Assembly (NCBI GenBank): GCA_030040475.1
Contig: JASHTQ010000237.1
Coordinates: 1-5,742 of the forward strand
DNA: 5,742 nucleotides
From: Streptosporangiaceae bacterium
Lineage (GTDB): Bacteria > Actinomycetota > Actinomycetes > Streptosporangiales > Streptosporangiaceae
Direction: 5' to 3'
Both the position numbers and the translations under genes were made by a program. A model generated the notes under the pieces. The model was given only the letters and a program-made list of their open reading frames with translations. It searched no databases and was not told the origin of the DNA. Below are positions 5,634 to 5,742 of this stretch, piece after piece. Within the stretch, counting starts at the first letter, position 1; each line of letters begins with the position of its first letter.

Positions 5634-5732
5634 CTGTGTGACCGCCGGGGCGGATGGGGCTGGAGGAAGGCCGCCGCGGACCTGGCCAAGATCGCGGGCG
5701 GCAACGCGGCGCGGGTGCTCACGATCCAGTGA
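5634..5732 (+). pseudogene. Decayed 3' end of an amidohydrolase-type gene
   Basis: Reading toward the TGA at 5730-5732, the codons end almost entirely in G or C and encode DLAKIAGGNAARVL followed by TIQ. This phrase resembles the C-terminus of TIM-barrel metal-dependent amidohydrolases. The frame is closed by a TGA at 5631-5633 and has no start codon. Just upstream, the frame from ATG 5654 gives MGLEE. Removing one G near 5669 would join it to the later frame as a smooth GLEE-AAADLAKIAGGNAARVL ending, so a one-base frameshift is likely. Only about 30 residues remain, with no catalytic part, and the large palindrome lies immediately upstream. Recognition is from memory of family endings, so the family name is tentative; chance high-GC coding bias is the alternative. 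Confidence 0.4.
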
Positions 5733-5742
5733 TTTACGTCAC

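Noticed and set aside
5519..5722. Minus-strand open frame of 67 codons at the right end
   Set aside because: It reads through the palindrome, has no ribosome site, and its Pro/Arg/His-rich translation and mixed third bases do not look coding.
5729..5742. GTGA...TCAC dyad at the window end as an operator
   Set aside because: The arms are only four bases and the window stops there, so there is too little sequence to support a site.

Overview
This window is a high-GC, densely coding stretch of bacterial chromosome. Its features point to an actinobacterium, probably of the Streptosporangiales/Streptomycetales kind: codons end almost always in G or C, two genes look leaderless behind TANNNT -10 boxes, and there is a cysteine-free TraR/DksA protein. 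The organism is inferred from style, not from a marker gene.

Layout. Bases 1-293 (minus) hold the N-terminal part of an ABC transporter ATPase that runs off the left edge. Bases 350-1087 (minus) encode a dienelactone-hydrolase-family enzyme with a full Cys-Asp-His triad. A 94-bp divergent promoter region separates it from a small TraR/DksA-family regulator at 1182-1532 (plus). That protein keeps the acidic DxxDxA coiled-coil tip but has lost all four zinc cysteines. Its stop codon interlocks at a shared CTAG with the stop of a convergent metallophosphoesterase (1529-2830, minus), whose catalytic domain is split by a two-helix membrane hairpin. A second divergent promoter region (2831-2941) contains an unusual A-rich patch and leads into the main gene of the window.

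Bases 2942-5488 (plus) encode an 848-residue valyl-tRNA synthetase of the archaeal/Rickettsia type, not the usual bacterial type. It has a DTPPPYVS-type nucleotide-binding entry, GFDDNGLPTER, a GTGLMMVCTFGD editing segment, a KLSKR signature loop and no C-terminal coiled-coil arm. A 9-bp unit repeated five times in tandem encodes an (SPA)n linker inside its anticodon-binding domain. This linker sits in a patch of about 35 codons whose third-base usage is strikingly unlike the rest of the gene.

The right end (5489-5742) holds no intact gene. It contains a 62-bp near-perfect palindrome (26 of 31 base pairs) followed by what looks like the decayed, frameshifted 3' tail of an amidohydrolase-type gene. 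The genes do not form one pathway. They sit as short, mostly divergent or convergent single units, consistent with a mosaic chromosomal region. The best candidates for new biology are the foreign-type ValRS with its expanding linker, the zinc-less DksA homologue and the large palindrome.
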